Source: Ostreococcus mediterraneus
Taxonomy: Eukaryota; Chlorophyta; Mamiellophyceae; Mamiellales; Bathycoccaceae
Length of the DNA: 64,000 nt
Reading direction: 5' to 3'
Assembly: GCA_012295225.1 (NCBI GenBank)
Contig: WMKK01000004.1
Coordinates: 485,669-549,668 of the forward strand
The notes under the pieces were generated by a model. The model saw only the letters and a program-made list of their open reading frames with translations, was not told the DNA's origin and ran no database searches. Position 1 is the stretch's first letter. Each line of letters opens with the position of its first letter. The position numbers and the translations under genes are program-made. Below are positions 35,353 through 45,977 of the stretch, piece after piece.

Positions 35353-37911
35353 ATGACTTCACAACGCCGTCGCGAGCGTTCGCGTCGAGTCCCGTCGCAT
35401 CGCGCAACTCACCGTCGCAGTCGCGCCCTAAAGCACAACAACGACGCTCAGATGTCGTGCGCGTCGACGTCGACGTCATCGCTCGCGCGATCGTACGCTC
35501 GCGCCGTCGCGAGTTCAACGTCATCAGCATCACCGCAGTGTTCTTGGTGGCGCTCGCCTCGACGCTGCGCCGTGCACGCGGCCGCCAACGACAGCGGCGT
35601 CTCGGACACATACGTGACCACCTTACACACCAAACGAGATCGCACGATTGACGTCGTCGTCACGCGAGACGCCGCGAGCGCGTCGTTTGTTGTGCGCGCG
35701 ACGCTGCGAGAGCGCTCGGCGTCTCGGCGTCGGCTCCGTCGCGGGACATCCGATGGTGACGACGTCGTGCTCCTGCACTTTGGTTTAACCCGAGAGAGCG
35801 CGAGAGAGTGGATGTGTTTAGAGGATTTACCCGATGGTGGGACGTATGACGACGCCACGGGGGCGATGCGATTGGCATTTGACGCCTCGACGGCGTCGGC
35901 GGAGATTTTCATTCCGGAATACGTCGCCCCGGCGAGTTTAGATTTCGTGCTCTATGACCCTACGCGCGATGCGTACGACGAACCGAGCGGTGGTTGGGCA
36001 GGAAGTGCGTTTAGCGTGCCGTTGGGCATCGGATGCGGGCACGCGCGCGAGCTCGGAGCGACGGTGACGACGTACGACGAGGAGACGAGACGCGGAGCGT
36101 TCAACATCGCAGTGCTCTCTCGACACGCCACTGCGGTGTCTTTAGTGTTACAATGGCGCGAGAACACCATGGAGTTGGCGTTAAATCCAATATCACATCG
36201 TACTGGGAACGTGTGGCACATAGAGGTGCCGTATGGAGGCGAAGGCGACGTGCTGCACGCGCCGACGAGGGACGACGACGTGTTGTATGGCTTTCGATGT
36301 GAAGGCGATCCCGAAGGCCGCGGTGGGTCGAGGTTTTTCCCAGCGCAAGTGTTGTTCGACCCGCGAGCGATCGAGCTTAGAGCGCCGTTGAGTGAGATGG
36401 AAGAGCCCACGCCGACGCCGCGATTTCTCGGTTCGCTCGCGGCGGCTTTGGAACGTCGCGTCGTCGGCGAGCGAACGGCTCCGCGTCGGCGAGAACAAGA
36501 ACAAGAGCAAGTCGTGGCATTTGATGTGGACGTATCGACGTTCACGCGTGAAGGCACATTGCGCGCAGCGGCGAGCGCGCTCGAGGAGCGGCGATCAAAG
36601 ACGGCGTTTAACGCCGTGGCGCTCGCTCCGTTGCTCGCTCGATGCGCCGACGGTCGCGCCGACGCGCCGGTGAGCTTCTTTGCAATCGACCCAAAGTTTG
36701 GCACGCGCGCGGATTTGAGAGAATTTGTACATAGAATGAATGCCGTAGGCGTTGAGGTTTGGATGCGATGCGTGCTGACGCAAACGGGTGAGGGTACGGA
36801 CGCGTCGCCGCGAAGCGAAAGCCTTCGCGGAATCGACGCCGCGAGTTACTTCCAACTCGGCGCGAGCGGTGGATTAGAACCCGCAGGCGTGCCCATGACG
36901 ACGGCGTTGAATCCGTGCTCGGCGCCGACGATCGCCTTGCTCACCGATGCGTTGCGTTCGTTTGCAATTTATGAAGGCGTGTCGAGCTTTATCATTGAAT
37001 CCGGCGGCGGCATTGTCCGTGGGCCCCTCGGCAGGTCGCCGTTATTAGAAAAGCTCGCGCACGACGCCGTGCTTGGGAACGCGGCAAAGAAATTATGGCT
37101 CACACCGAGTGAGTTTGAGTGCGGCGCCATGCCGTCGTGGGGAATCATCGGCGAACGCAACTCAAAGTTTTCGCCTTCGATGGCGCGCTTTTTCCAGGGC
37201 CACTCGGGCGCGCTCCGCGACATGGCGCTTCGTCTCGGCGGCTCTCCGGACGTCTTCAACGGCGTGCGTGACGCTAGACATGGATTAAATGCCCTCGAAA
37301 TCGCGAAGCCGAAGTCATTCGTACCGTCTGTCGTGCCTGGTCAACCTCCGACGCCGGCGCGAGACGACGCGTCGCTCGCGTCGCTCGCCGCCGCCTTCAC
37401 CTCCAACGGAGGCGTACTGATGGACATTAAAACCCTCGATGATCCCAATCTTGGGCCATTGGCGTCGAAACTCGCCGAATTTCGCACTCGTCGCGGCGAT
37501 ATCTTCGCCGATGATGCCGCAGCATACGACGACATGACATGGATTGACCCGTTCACGGGAACGACGCCGGATTGGGACAACGCCGGCGCCGCGCCCGTAC
37601 TCGCGTGCGTGCGACACAAACCTCTGGCAACGCCGTTCCCAGCCACAACGACCGCAACAGCACTGACACCAACTAGAACACTCACCATCGGTGACGTATT
37701 CATCGCATACAACGGCTCAAGAGTCGGCGTATCCGTCACGCTTCCGCCGCCGCCGCCCGGCGCGGTTTGGACAATCGCGCTCGCCGCGTCCGCTCCCCCT
37801 CCATCTTCACCACCGCAAACGACGCAAACGATGACGCAACGCATCACAACGACGTATCTCGTGCCTCCATGCGCGGTAGTCATCTTAGAACTCGCACGTC
37901 AATCGCCATAG
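35353..37911 (+). CDS. Isoamylase ISA2-like, catalytic residues lost
   Basis: Predicted 852 residues from the ATG at 35353. A plastid leader is followed by an N-terminal CBM48-like region (LALNPISHRTGNVWHIEVPYGG, DVLYGFRCEGD) and a GH13-type barrel. All four catalytic blocks are changed: region I reads RCVLTQT instead of DVVxNHT, region II reads SSFIIES instead of GFRFDxA, region III reads SEFEC instead of EPWDC, and region IV reads AKPKS instead of AHDG. This is the pattern of ISA2, the non-catalytic partner of isoamylase 1 in starch debranching. The alignment was made by eye. The antisense frames are mirror artefacts. Confidence 0.82.
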   Translation: MTSQRRRERSRRVPSHRATHRRSRALKHNNDAQMSCASTSTSSLARSYARAVASSTSSASPQCSWWRSPRRCAVHAAANDSGVSDTYVTTLHTKRDRTIDVVVTRDAASASFVVRATLRERSASRRRLRRGTSDGDDVVLLHFGLTRESAREWMCLEDLPDGGTYDDATGAMRLAFDASTASAEIFIPEYVAPASLDFVLYDPTRDAYDEPSGGWAGSAFSVPLGIGCGHARELGATVTTYDEETRRGAFNIAVLSRHATAVSLVLQWRENTMELALNPISHRTGNVWHIEVPYGGEGDVLHAPTRDDDVLYGFRCEGDPEGRGGSRFFPAQVLFDPRAIELRAPLSEMEEPTPTPRFLGSLAAALERRVVGERTAPRRREQEQEQVVAFDVDVSTFTREGTLRAAASALEERRSKTAFNAVALAPLLARCADGRADAPVSFFAIDPKFGTRADLREFVHRMNAVGVEVWMRCVLTQTGEGTDASPRSESLRGIDAASYFQLGASGGLEPAGVPMTTALNPCSAPTIALLTDALRSFAIYEGVSSFIIESGGGIVRGPLGRSPLLEKLAHDAVLGNAAKKLWLTPSEFECGAMPSWGIIGERNSKFSPSMARFFQGHSGALRDMALRLGGSPDVFNGVRDARHGLNALEIAKPKSFVPSVVPGQPPTPARDDASLASLAAAFTSNGGVLMDIKTLDDPNLGPLASKLAEFRTRRGDIFADDAAAYDDMTWIDPFTGTTPDWDNAGAAPVLACVRHKPLATPFPATTTATALTPTRTLTIGDVFIAYNGSRVGVSVTLPPPPPGAVWTIALAASAPPPSSPPQTTQTMTQRITTTYLVPPCAVVILELARQSP

Positions 37912-38214
37912 TGTAATCTACCGACCCGCATCTCCGCGAGCGCGCGCGTCCCAGCGTCGCAGCCTCTGGCGGCTGGCGGCTGAGATTGATCGACGCTTTA
38001 TCTTCACTTTTCGTCGCACGCACCGCACTCGCGCGCGACCGCGACGGAAAACGCGCCCAACGAACCCATTACGGGTGTTATTTTCGCGCGCTCGGCATCG
38101 CCCCGTCGCCGCATCGTCGTCGTCGTCGACGCGCTTTTGTCGCGGTGGGACCATAAAGCGCACCAGAGCACCAAAAGAAGGACCCTTCTTGTCGTCGTAT
38201 AGCGTCGTCGAACG
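37912..38214. other. Spacer before eEF3
   Basis: About 300 bp between the isoamylase-like stop and the eEF3 start, both on the plus strand. No gene or RNA seen. It must contain the eEF3 promoter. The GC-rich part (37912-38060) holds no repeat. Confidence 0.5.
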
Positions 38215-41200
38215 ATGTCCATCACGCTCGAGCGGCGCGGCCGCATACCATCCGTGCACTCGATGTCAAACATGAGCGAGATTTCGTGCGCATCGATCGA
38301 GACGGCGGATGAACGCAGCGCGGAGGAGGTGGCTGAGGCCAAGGAGGCGTTGCTGGCGTCGGATCGCGGCGAGTTTGTCGACGCCGTGCGAAGCGGGAAG
38401 TTGATTTCGAGCAAGTGTGCGATTGGATTAGGGGATGTGAGTGAGGATATTCGTGATGCGGCGTTGAGCGTTGGGCGAGCGGCGTTGAGCGAGGTGAGCG
38501 ATAAGGACGTCGGTCGGGCGTGCGTGGAGGCGTTGTCGACATATTTAACGGGACAAGGAGCGTGTGAACCGACGTCGCATAGCGAGGATCACACGCACGG
38601 TGGGATTTTGGCGTTTTATGGACACGCGGCGCAGTTATTTGAGGATGATGAAGGGAAAGTTCGGGCGATGACGAATATGGTGGCGGCGTTGAAGAATGTT
38701 CGGGACGCCGGGGCGTTTATCGGCGCTCGCGCACTTGGAAACCTTGCGATGGATAGCAAGGATGCGGCTATTGCTATGGTTGGAGATTTACAAACGAAAG
38801 CTTTGACGTTTGATGATCCGCGTGAGCGGCGCGCGGCGGCGGCTGGGATTGCGGGTATCTGTAAGGGTGTTGGTATCACCGCGCTCGCGCACTTGCGCAT
38901 CGTCGACGGTATCAAGCGCGCCATCGCGGATAAGAAGGATCATGACGCGCGCGCTGGAGCGTTGGCCATGTACGCACACATGTGTCGCACCGCGGGTCGT
39001 GGGTTTGAACCCTATGCCGTCGGTCTCGCGCCCGAAGTGTTTGCTTTGATGGGTGACAGAGACGCCGACGTTCGTGAATCCGCCCACTTGGCGCAAGCAT
39101 CCGTCGTCAAAGCCTTGCCTTTGACCGCCATGAAGCTCTTATCGCCGGCAATTTTGGCTGGTATGCAGCACAAAGACTGGCAATGCAAACTTGGGTCCTT
39201 GCACATCATCGGTGATCTCGCGAATCGCGTGCCGCAATCTTTTATGCGCACCGTCCCGGATTTATTTCCGGCGTTTTTGGAATGCCTCTTCGACACGCAC
39301 CCCAAAGTCTCCGCTTTATCTGCGGAAATTTTACCCAGCATCTGCGCTTGCGTAAAGAATGCTGAGATTTTGGGTATGTTGAATCTCATCATGAGCGCCA
39401 TTAACGAACCGCAATCGAAAACTGAAGACTGCTTGGATAAACTCATGGAGACAACGTTTGTCAACTCGATGGATGCGCCTTCGTTGGCGGTCATCTTACC
39501 AGTCATTCTCCGCGGTTTGCGCGAACGCACGAAGGAACTCAAGCAAAAGGCTGCGGTGACGTGCGGGAATATCTGTGCATTGGTTGACGACACGCGAGAT
39601 TTGATGCCATTCATTCCGTCGCTGTTGCCAGAATTGGAAAAGGCAGAGGAGCACTCGCACCCGGATTTGCGCGAAGCCGCGACGCGCGCCAAGGAAAGTC
39701 TGATGAAGGGCATCGACGCCAACTCCGAAGAGCGTAAGTGCGCGTCTGAGATGGTTAATCAAGCTATTCAAGCTGCAGGGATTGCCGTCGATAGCGAAAC
39801 GCAAACCTACGCCGCCGCTCTCGGTGGTTGGGTGATGGAATCCGCTCCGATGCGCATTCCGCCTTCGATTTTGGCCAACGACATCAAGCGCGAGCTCACG
39901 CCTGTTCTCGAGAGTGCGCTCGGTGATGATCTCGAAGCCATCGAGAAAGCTGCAAACGCGTCTGTGTTGACGTACAAGAACCTCGACGAGTCGGCGCTTC
40001 TCGACGATAGCACCAAGGATTATATCGTCGATCTTCAAGGGATCATTCTCGCCTTTGCCGGGCGCGTGTTGCTTCAACGCACAAACTTCACCTTGGAGCG
40101 TGGACATACGTACGGCATTGTCGGTCAAAATGGTACGGGTAAAACAACGTTATTGAACCGTATTGCAGCCAAGGATATCGCCGGTTTCCCCGAGGACGTT
40201 TCGGTGTACTACATTCGTCACGAGATTACGAGTGAAAAAGAGGAAACAATCGTGGATTTCATGGTGCAAATGGTCCCCGAAGGCGTGAGCCGTGAGACCG
40301 TGATAAACACCCTCATGCAAGTTGGGTTTGACGACGAAAAGATGAAAGCGACGATTCAGTCTTTGTCTGGAGGATGGCGCATGAAACTCGCCATTGCGCG
40401 CGCCATGTTGTGGAACGCCGAAGTGCTCTTGCTAGATGAGCCGACGAATCACTTGGACACGAGCGCCATCGCGTGGCTGGTGGAATACTTGAAGTCGCTC
40501 ACGAACACGACCATCTGCCTCGTATCGCACGATTATGACTTCTTGTCCGAGGTGCTCAGCGATGTCATTCACTTGAGCGAAAAGACGTTGACGTATTACC
40601 CCATGGGTTTCCGCGATTTCCAAGCGCTCAAGCCGGAAATCGTCGCCGCGTTGCCATCCAACGATAACGCCATCTCAAAGCAAGCGAATATCTCCGATGA
40701 AGCACCAGCCAAAGATTCGGCGACTAAGAAGGACAGTGGCTTTGCCATTGACCAAATTGGCGAAAACCAGCCAGAGCACATTAAACCTATTCGGTTCCCC
40801 GAACCAGGTGATTTGGAAGGCGTCAAGTCTCGCGCTAAGGTTGTCATGTACATGAAGGATGTCACGTTTGGCTACCCGGGAACGTCGAAGAAGATTTTGA
40901 ACGGTGCGACAGTTAAGATTACGCAAAACTCAAGAGCCGCTCTCGTCGGCTTGAATGGTGCCGGTAAGACGACGTTGATGAAATTGTTGATTGGCGAGTT
41001 GGATCCCGAAGACGGTATCGGCGAAGTGTGGCGTCACCACAACTTGCGCTTGTCCTACGTCGCCCAGCACTCGATGCATCACTTGGAAGAGTCTGTAGAA
41101 AACACACCGCTGGAATACTTGCAAAACCGCTTCTACAATGGTCGCGATAAGGAAATTGCTAAGCGTGCATCGCACAACTTGTCCAAGGATGAGCTCGCCA

Positions 41201-41925
41201 CGGCGCAAGAACGCGGGAACATTTTGGACATTGTTGGCCGTCAGCAACGCGGTAAGCACTTATTCTACGAAGTTCGTCGATCTGGACGCGATGAAAGCGA
41301 CACTGATTGGGAAATGATGAGCGCGCTCGAGCGCAAGGATCCGTACGTCATGAAGATGGTGCGCAACTTTGATGAAAAGCTCAAATCTATGCAATCCGGA
41401 ATGGACCTTCGTCCGTTGACCAAGGAGGAAGTGCGTATGCACCTCGAAAACTTTGGCATCGATCAGGACTTGGCCATGGGTAAAATTAAGCGCATGTCTG
41501 GTGGTCAAAAGTCTCGTCTTGTGCTCGCGGCGGCGATGTGGACGAACCCACACATCATCGCCCTCGACGAGCCAACAAACTATTTGGACAACGATACGTT
41601 AGCTGCGCTTACAAAGGCGCTCGTTGACTTCAAGGGTGGTGTGTTGACGATTTCTCACAACGAGCCTTTCGTGCACGCGGTGTGCGATGAGTTGTGGAGA
41701 GTGGGCGATGGTGTGGTTGTCACCGAGCCCGTTCCGGGCAAGGCGCCAAAAAAACTCTCTGTCGCTGAGAAGCGCGCGTTGAAACTCGGCATTGACGCTG
41801 ATGAGTCGTCAATGAAGGAAGCGCAAAATAACACCAAGCTCACCGCTGCGGAAAAGAAAAAGAAGGCTGCAGCTGAAAAGAGCGCAAAGGGCCCCGTTAA
41901 AGATTTGTACGGACGAGGGAAATAA
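38215..41925 (+). CDS. TEF3: Translation elongation factor 3 (eEF3)
   Basis: Predicted 1236 residues. The N-terminal HEAT-repeat region covers roughly residues 60-500. The first ABC domain follows (Walker A GQNGTGKTT, signature LSGGWRMK, Walker B LLLDEPTNHLD), then the second ABC domain (Walker A GLNGAGKTT, signature MSGGQKSR, Walker B IALDEPTNYLD) with a chromodomain-like insert (ISARRDKEIAKR... to FYEVRRSG). A lysine-rich C-terminus ends the protein. eEF3 hydrolyses ATP to release E-site tRNA and is classically fungal, but it is also known from some algae and oomycetes. The length and order match fungal eEF3. The leader (MSITLERRGR...) may be unstructured. Confidence 0.92.
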   Translation: MSITLERRGRIPSVHSMSNMSEISCASIETADERSAEEVAEAKEALLASDRGEFVDAVRSGKLISSKCAIGLGDVSEDIRDAALSVGRAALSEVSDKDVGRACVEALSTYLTGQGACEPTSHSEDHTHGGILAFYGHAAQLFEDDEGKVRAMTNMVAALKNVRDAGAFIGARALGNLAMDSKDAAIAMVGDLQTKALTFDDPRERRAAAAGIAGICKGVGITALAHLRIVDGIKRAIADKKDHDARAGALAMYAHMCRTAGRGFEPYAVGLAPEVFALMGDRDADVRESAHLAQASVVKALPLTAMKLLSPAILAGMQHKDWQCKLGSLHIIGDLANRVPQSFMRTVPDLFPAFLECLFDTHPKVSALSAEILPSICACVKNAEILGMLNLIMSAINEPQSKTEDCLDKLMETTFVNSMDAPSLAVILPVILRGLRERTKELKQKAAVTCGNICALVDDTRDLMPFIPSLLPELEKAEEHSHPDLREAATRAKESLMKGIDANSEERKCASEMVNQAIQAAGIAVDSETQTYAAALGGWVMESAPMRIPPSILANDIKRELTPVLESALGDDLEAIEKAANASVLTYKNLDESALLDDSTKDYIVDLQGIILAFAGRVLLQRTNFTLERGHTYGIVGQNGTGKTTLLNRIAAKDIAGFPEDVSVYYIRHEITSEKEETIVDFMVQMVPEGVSRETVINTLMQVGFDDEKMKATIQSLSGGWRMKLAIARAMLWNAEVLLLDEPTNHLDTSAIAWLVEYLKSLTNTTICLVSHDYDFLSEVLSDVIHLSEKTLTYYPMGFRDFQALKPEIVAALPSNDNAISKQANISDEAPAKDSATKKDSGFAIDQIGENQPEHIKPIRFPEPGDLEGVKSRAKVVMYMKDVTFGYPGTSKKILNGATVKITQNSRAALVGLNGAGKTTLMKLLIGELDPEDGIGEVWRHHNLRLSYVAQHSMHHLEESVENTPLEYLQNRFYNGRDKEIAKRASHNLSKDELATAQERGNILDIVGRQQRGKHLFYEVRRSGRDESDTDWEMMSALERKDPYVMKMVRNFDEKLKSMQSGMDLRPLTKEEVRMHLENFGIDQDLAMGKIKRMSGGQKSRLVLAAAMWTNPHIIALDEPTNYLDNDTLAALTKALVDFKGGVLTISHNEPFVHAVCDELWRVGDGVVVTEPVPGKAPKKLSVAEKRALKLGIDADESSMKEAQNNTKLTAAEKKKKAAAEKSAKGPVKDLYGRGK

Positions 41926-42025
41926 AAACAAAGCGAAGACGACAACGACGACGCAAAACTTTTTCACATTGATTGAGTTGATAACTTTCTAGAATGCAAT
42001 TGCACATAACAACGCTAATGTCTAA

Positions 42026-43888
42026 TTAAACTTTACCAGCCGCAACCGTATCTTCGACAAACTTTAAGATATCATCTGCCGTGATGTTGTCTTGAATACT
42101 CTTCCACGTCTTGCGATACACCGTGATGAAGTTTGGCGTATCTTTATCCGCTCTTGTACGCATGAAAACCCACTTTTTCTCGTTCCAGTCCCACGAGCAC
42201 TCGACTATTTTACCATCTAAACTTTCGAGCGGCTCACTCCGAGTCACGAAATCGTCCTCGAGGCGCACGTATTGCCCACCCTTATCGCCGACGAACAACA
42301 ATCCGCTCCCTCGAGCGACTCTTAACAGAAAATCTACCGAGTTTAACTCTGGGAATTTCCACTTTAAAAGGGACTCGTACGTCTGAGGCACGTACGGCGC
42401 GTTCGAGGGCTGGAAGATCAATCCATCGCTCTCGTGACTCAACGCAGGGATGAACTTTTCTATAATCGAGCGCGCGAATTGAAGAGGATGGAATTCCTTT
42501 GTACGTACGGAAAACGGCTCTTTGTTCGCTGCGTATGCGCCACTTGGACCGGTTTGCGCTAAAAATGCTTTGCGCGGTTCGACAACGAACTCGCGCACGA
42601 TGTTTAGCCGCTCTAAAAATGGTCTTTGGGACACTCGCTCGCCGTTCACAGCCATTAAATCATATGCCAAGAACCGACGCATTTGTTTCTGCGTCTTTGG
42701 GTCCGTGTCCACGACCATTTCGCCATCCATCAATGTCCCGTGATGAACAGCGGTGCCAAATTTCTTGTGCGGAAGTGGAAACCGCATCTGTACGCGCCTC
42801 ACGGTAAACTTTCTATCAATCAAGTACACACCGTCACGCATGAGTAACACCATGTATCGCGTCCCATCCGCCTTCCAAGTCACGCTATACGGTTCGCGCT
42901 TAAGCAGCGACATATTATCTCGACTTAAACTCACAGGTTGTGACCCTGGGAAACTCAAACGAGCGTCTGCATCATCCGGAAAGCACGCCCATACACACAG
43001 TTTTTGCACCTCGTACGTTTGCTCCTCGAACACATCCTCTCCTAAAACGTCCTCGTGATGCATTGGTCCAGCCGTGCCATCAGACACCGCAGCCTCTAGC
43101 GCGCGCTGAGACGTGCGACGTGTTCCTGGAATCGGCGCGCGGCTGTGCGCCAAGGTCTTTTTATACGACATGTTCACCCTCGGATCGAACAAATCACCCT
43201 CTGGCACCTTGTCATCCGCCAAAGGTGGCGCATCCGATAACGTATCACTCTTCCAGCTCGGAACCCCGGGATCCTTTGTCGTACTAAATCTACGCTCGAG
43301 GTAGTAATCAAACAAACTCTTCAAGTAATCCGCCTTGTAAATCCCAGGCGGTCGCGCCGTGGCGAATTCGCTCACCCACTTATTCAACTCTGGCCACCCG
43401 TGCGCGCGTTGACAATAATGCACCAACATCGCCCCGGTGCGATTGAACCCGTGCGTGCAGTGCACTAATATAGCCGGTCTAAATCCCGCGCGCGCACGTT
43501 CGGCCCATCGCCCATCGCTCGCAATCTCTGCTAAACATCGCTGCGCGACGTATACAAACTCACTCACCTCTCTCGCCTCTGGCGCGCCCTCCCGTCCAGC
43601 GCACCGAATCTTCACCACGCGCACGCCCGCGCGTTCAAACTCCGCAGGATCATAATACCGCGATGTATTCGTCAAATCAATCACACACGCCACGATGCGA
43701 CCTTTACTTTCCGCGAGCGCGAGCGCATCCATCGGTCCGTACCGATCCTCATCCTTCACATTGGCGTAGAAACTCTCGCGCAGCGGCGCCTTGGACGCCA
43801 AGAACACCCCAGCGAAAACATCCGACATGTTCGGGCACGTCAACCATCCCTCGGGAACGTCCCACGCGCCGCGAACCGCATCAGTCAT
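42026..43888 (-). CDS. mRNA capping enzyme (triphosphatase-guanylyltransferase)
   Basis: Predicted 620 residues from the ATG at 43886-43888; the frame extends upstream only to a TTG. The N-terminal RNA triphosphatase is of the cysteine-phosphatase type (HCTHGFNRTG, catalytic Cys near 145). It is joined to a guanylyltransferase with the KADGT nucleotidyl-lysine motif near residue 339, then LIDRKF, DGEMV, a DGLIFQ motif and a WKFPELNSVDFLL block. This metazoan/plant-type fusion adds the first two steps of the 5' cap co-transcriptionally. An OB-fold-like region ends the protein. It is divergent from QTRT2. Confidence 0.88.
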   Translation of the reverse strand: MTDAVRGAWDVPEGWLTCPNMSDVFAGVFLASKAPLRESFYANVKDEDRYGPMDALALAESKGRIVACVIDLTNTSRYYDPAEFERAGVRVVKIRCAGREGAPEAREVSEFVYVAQRCLAEIASDGRWAERARAGFRPAILVHCTHGFNRTGAMLVHYCQRAHGWPELNKWVSEFATARPPGIYKADYLKSLFDYYLERRFSTTKDPGVPSWKSDTLSDAPPLADDKVPEGDLFDPRVNMSYKKTLAHSRAPIPGTRRTSQRALEAAVSDGTAGPMHHEDVLGEDVFEEQTYEVQKLCVWACFPDDADARLSFPGSQPVSLSRDNMSLLKREPYSVTWKADGTRYMVLLMRDGVYLIDRKFTVRRVQMRFPLPHKKFGTAVHHGTLMDGEMVVDTDPKTQKQMRRFLAYDLMAVNGERVSQRPFLERLNIVREFVVEPRKAFLAQTGPSGAYAANKEPFSVRTKEFHPLQFARSIIEKFIPALSHESDGLIFQPSNAPYVPQTYESLLKWKFPELNSVDFLLRVARGSGLLFVGDKGGQYVRLEDDFVTRSEPLESLDGKIVECSWDWNEKKWVFMRTRADKDTPNFITVYRKTWKSIQDNITADDILKFVEDTVAAGKV

Positions 43889-44444
43889 ATTTCCGAGCGG
43901 TTTGGAGCGGTGTGTAGTCTCCAGAATCAATTCCTACGCAATGCCGCGCCCGCGACGCGATGAACGCACAACGACTCGCGCGCGAACGCCTCAGCGCACT
44001 CCTATCGATCGTCTCGGCGCCGTGCGAGCGCGAAACACGCCAGTGGAGACGGCGAGGTCCAAAAAGTGCAGCAATGACGTCGATCGTGAACGCGAGTGCC
44101 GCGGCAGTCACCGACGCCTCACGCGGTTCACCCCGCGTCGACTCGAATCGCGCGTGCCAAGCGCGTAGAGCGTGCGCGTGTTGAGTCGTTTTAACCCGCG
44201 ACGCGGGCGAACGCGGCGCACCGGTGGCGCAGCGCGCGGAGAACAGGCACCGCCGCCGGTGGATTGCTCGGTGCGCAAATCTTTCATTCGCATTCGCGCG
44301 CGTTGACGGCGCACGACGCACGCGTCAGGCGCACAGCGGTGGACTTCGGCGCACGGGCGCGTGAAAGTTCCACGTCCCGCGCATCGAACGACGCGACGGG
44401 GCGGGACGCGACGGGAGAGAGGCTCGTAGAGCAACTGGTCAACC
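43889..44444. promoter_or_regulatory. Divergent region, capping enzyme / QTRT2
   Basis: About 555 bp between divergent starts. Only Arg-rich open frames are present; none has a domain. No tRNA, repeat or clear TATA box. It is one of the longer gaps in this compact DNA. Confidence 0.5.
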
Positions 44445-45869
44445 ATGAAGTTTCAGTTTACCGTCAACTTTAAAGACCGCCGCACGAACGCGCGCCTAGG
44501 CGAGGTCTTGTGCGGGGCCGATGAAGTCGATGGCGACGTATCGACGTTACCCACGCCCGCGGTGCTCGTGCCGACGAGCAAGGGAGAACACGCGGTGCTG
44601 ACGCTCGACTTGCTTGCGAACGTGGAGAAGCGTTTATTGAGCGTGTTGTTTTATAAACGCGGGGAAAAATTAACGATAGATGAGACCACGAGGTTATTTG
44701 GTACGGTTGTCATAGGTGGGCATTTTGTCGAGAAGAGTGGGCGTGGGTTGAAGCGCATCAGAGACGAGGAGGACGGGGCGAAAGATAAGGCTGGAGAAGA
44801 CGCGGAGGAGGAGCGCGCGCGCGCGGCGCACGCACATGCGGAGAAAGGTCCGCCGTCTCAGCGATTAACCGTGGGTCACTATCGCGATTCGATGTATTTT
44901 GGACTAAACTCGCAATCCCGCGCGGCAACGGGGATTGTGTGCGACACACCTTTTGGACAAAAGTCCATGACGCCAGAGGAGTACTCGCGCATTTGGAGTG
45001 GCGACGCGCACGTCGCCATCGCGCTTGCCGACGAACACGTCGGTTGGGAGAGCATGAAGAAGAGTAAAACGGCCGCCATTCGTACCTGTGAATGGCTTGA
45101 CGTGTGTGTTCGCGAAAGCAAGGCGAATGATATTCCTTTATGGGGCGTCGTGCTCGGTGGAGAGTTTAAGGATGTGCGCGCCGAGTGCTCAAAAAAGGTA
45201 GCCGAGCGCGACGAAGACTTGGCTGGGTACGTCCTGGGCGGGTTCTACGCAGGCGAAACCCCGAGCAAGCGAAGCGAGCTCATTGAATGCGTCATCGAGC
45301 ACTTACCCGCGCAAAAACCGCGGTACTTGCCCGGGGTCACCACACTCGAAGACATCATCGACAACATCGAACGCGGCGTCGACGTCTTTGACGCCACGTG
45401 GGCGAGCGAAACCGCCTCACGGGGTCGGGCGTTCGTGTTCCCAATTCGCTCCGAAGACGTCTTAGATTGGGACGAAGAGACCGACGAGTGGAATCAACCA
45501 TGTGCTACGACTGGCGCTGATGCGTACAGCATTAACATCTGGTCCACGGCGTACAAGCGTGATTTTTCACCTTTCATCGACAAGACGACGCGCGGCGATG
45601 TCTGCGCCTGCCCTGCGTGCACCGAACACACCCGCGCATACGTCCACCACTTACTCCAAGCGCACGAAATGACGTCACAGGTGTTATTAGAGGCACACAA
45701 CTTGTACCATCTCGTGAGTTTCTTCGCCGAAGCGCGGAGAGCGTTGCGAGACGGGACGTGGGCGCGCTTTGCGACGTTTCATCGTCGCTACGCCGCGTCT
45801 TCGCGATTCGTCAAAACCGCAGCGACGCCCGCAACATCGGCAAAAAATAATCAAGCATTGGAGAAATAG
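44445..45869 (+). CDS. QTRT2: Queuine tRNA-ribosyltransferase accessory subunit 2
   Basis: Predicted 474 residues from the ATG at 44445. It is a TGT-fold barrel with the C-terminal zinc site CACPACTEHTRAYVHHLLQAHE (three Cys and a His). The GGEFKDVRAE and LPGVTTLEDIID blocks fit the QTRTD1/QTRT2 subunit, not the catalytic QTRT1: the catalytic aspartates are not in the usual context. QTRT1-QTRT2 exchanges guanine for queuine at the tRNA wobble position, using salvaged queuine or its micronutrient precursor. The QTRT1 partner is not in this window. A Lys/Glu-rich insert lies near residues 105-140. Confidence 0.85.
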   Translation: MKFQFTVNFKDRRTNARLGEVLCGADEVDGDVSTLPTPAVLVPTSKGEHAVLTLDLLANVEKRLLSVLFYKRGEKLTIDETTRLFGTVVIGGHFVEKSGRGLKRIRDEEDGAKDKAGEDAEEERARAAHAHAEKGPPSQRLTVGHYRDSMYFGLNSQSRAATGIVCDTPFGQKSMTPEEYSRIWSGDAHVAIALADEHVGWESMKKSKTAAIRTCEWLDVCVRESKANDIPLWGVVLGGEFKDVRAECSKKVAERDEDLAGYVLGGFYAGETPSKRSELIECVIEHLPAQKPRYLPGVTTLEDIIDNIERGVDVFDATWASETASRGRAFVFPIRSEDVLDWDEETDEWNQPCATTGADAYSINIWSTAYKRDFSPFIDKTTRGDVCACPACTEHTRAYVHHLLQAHEMTSQVLLEAHNLYHLVSFFAEARRALRDGTWARFATFHRRYAASSRFVKTAATPATSAKNNQALEK

Positions 45870-45977
45870 CTAGAATGATACAGTATCGAACAACAACAGA
45901 CAGCATAGTAGACATGAACGAGAACTCCGCGAGCGACATCAACCTCACTGTTCGCCTCGCGAAGAGTCACACAAAGA

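Noticed and set aside
43881-44321. 146-residue minus-strand frame upstream of the capping enzyme
   Set aside because: Arg/Ala-rich, no domain, overlaps the true start of the capping enzyme in another frame.
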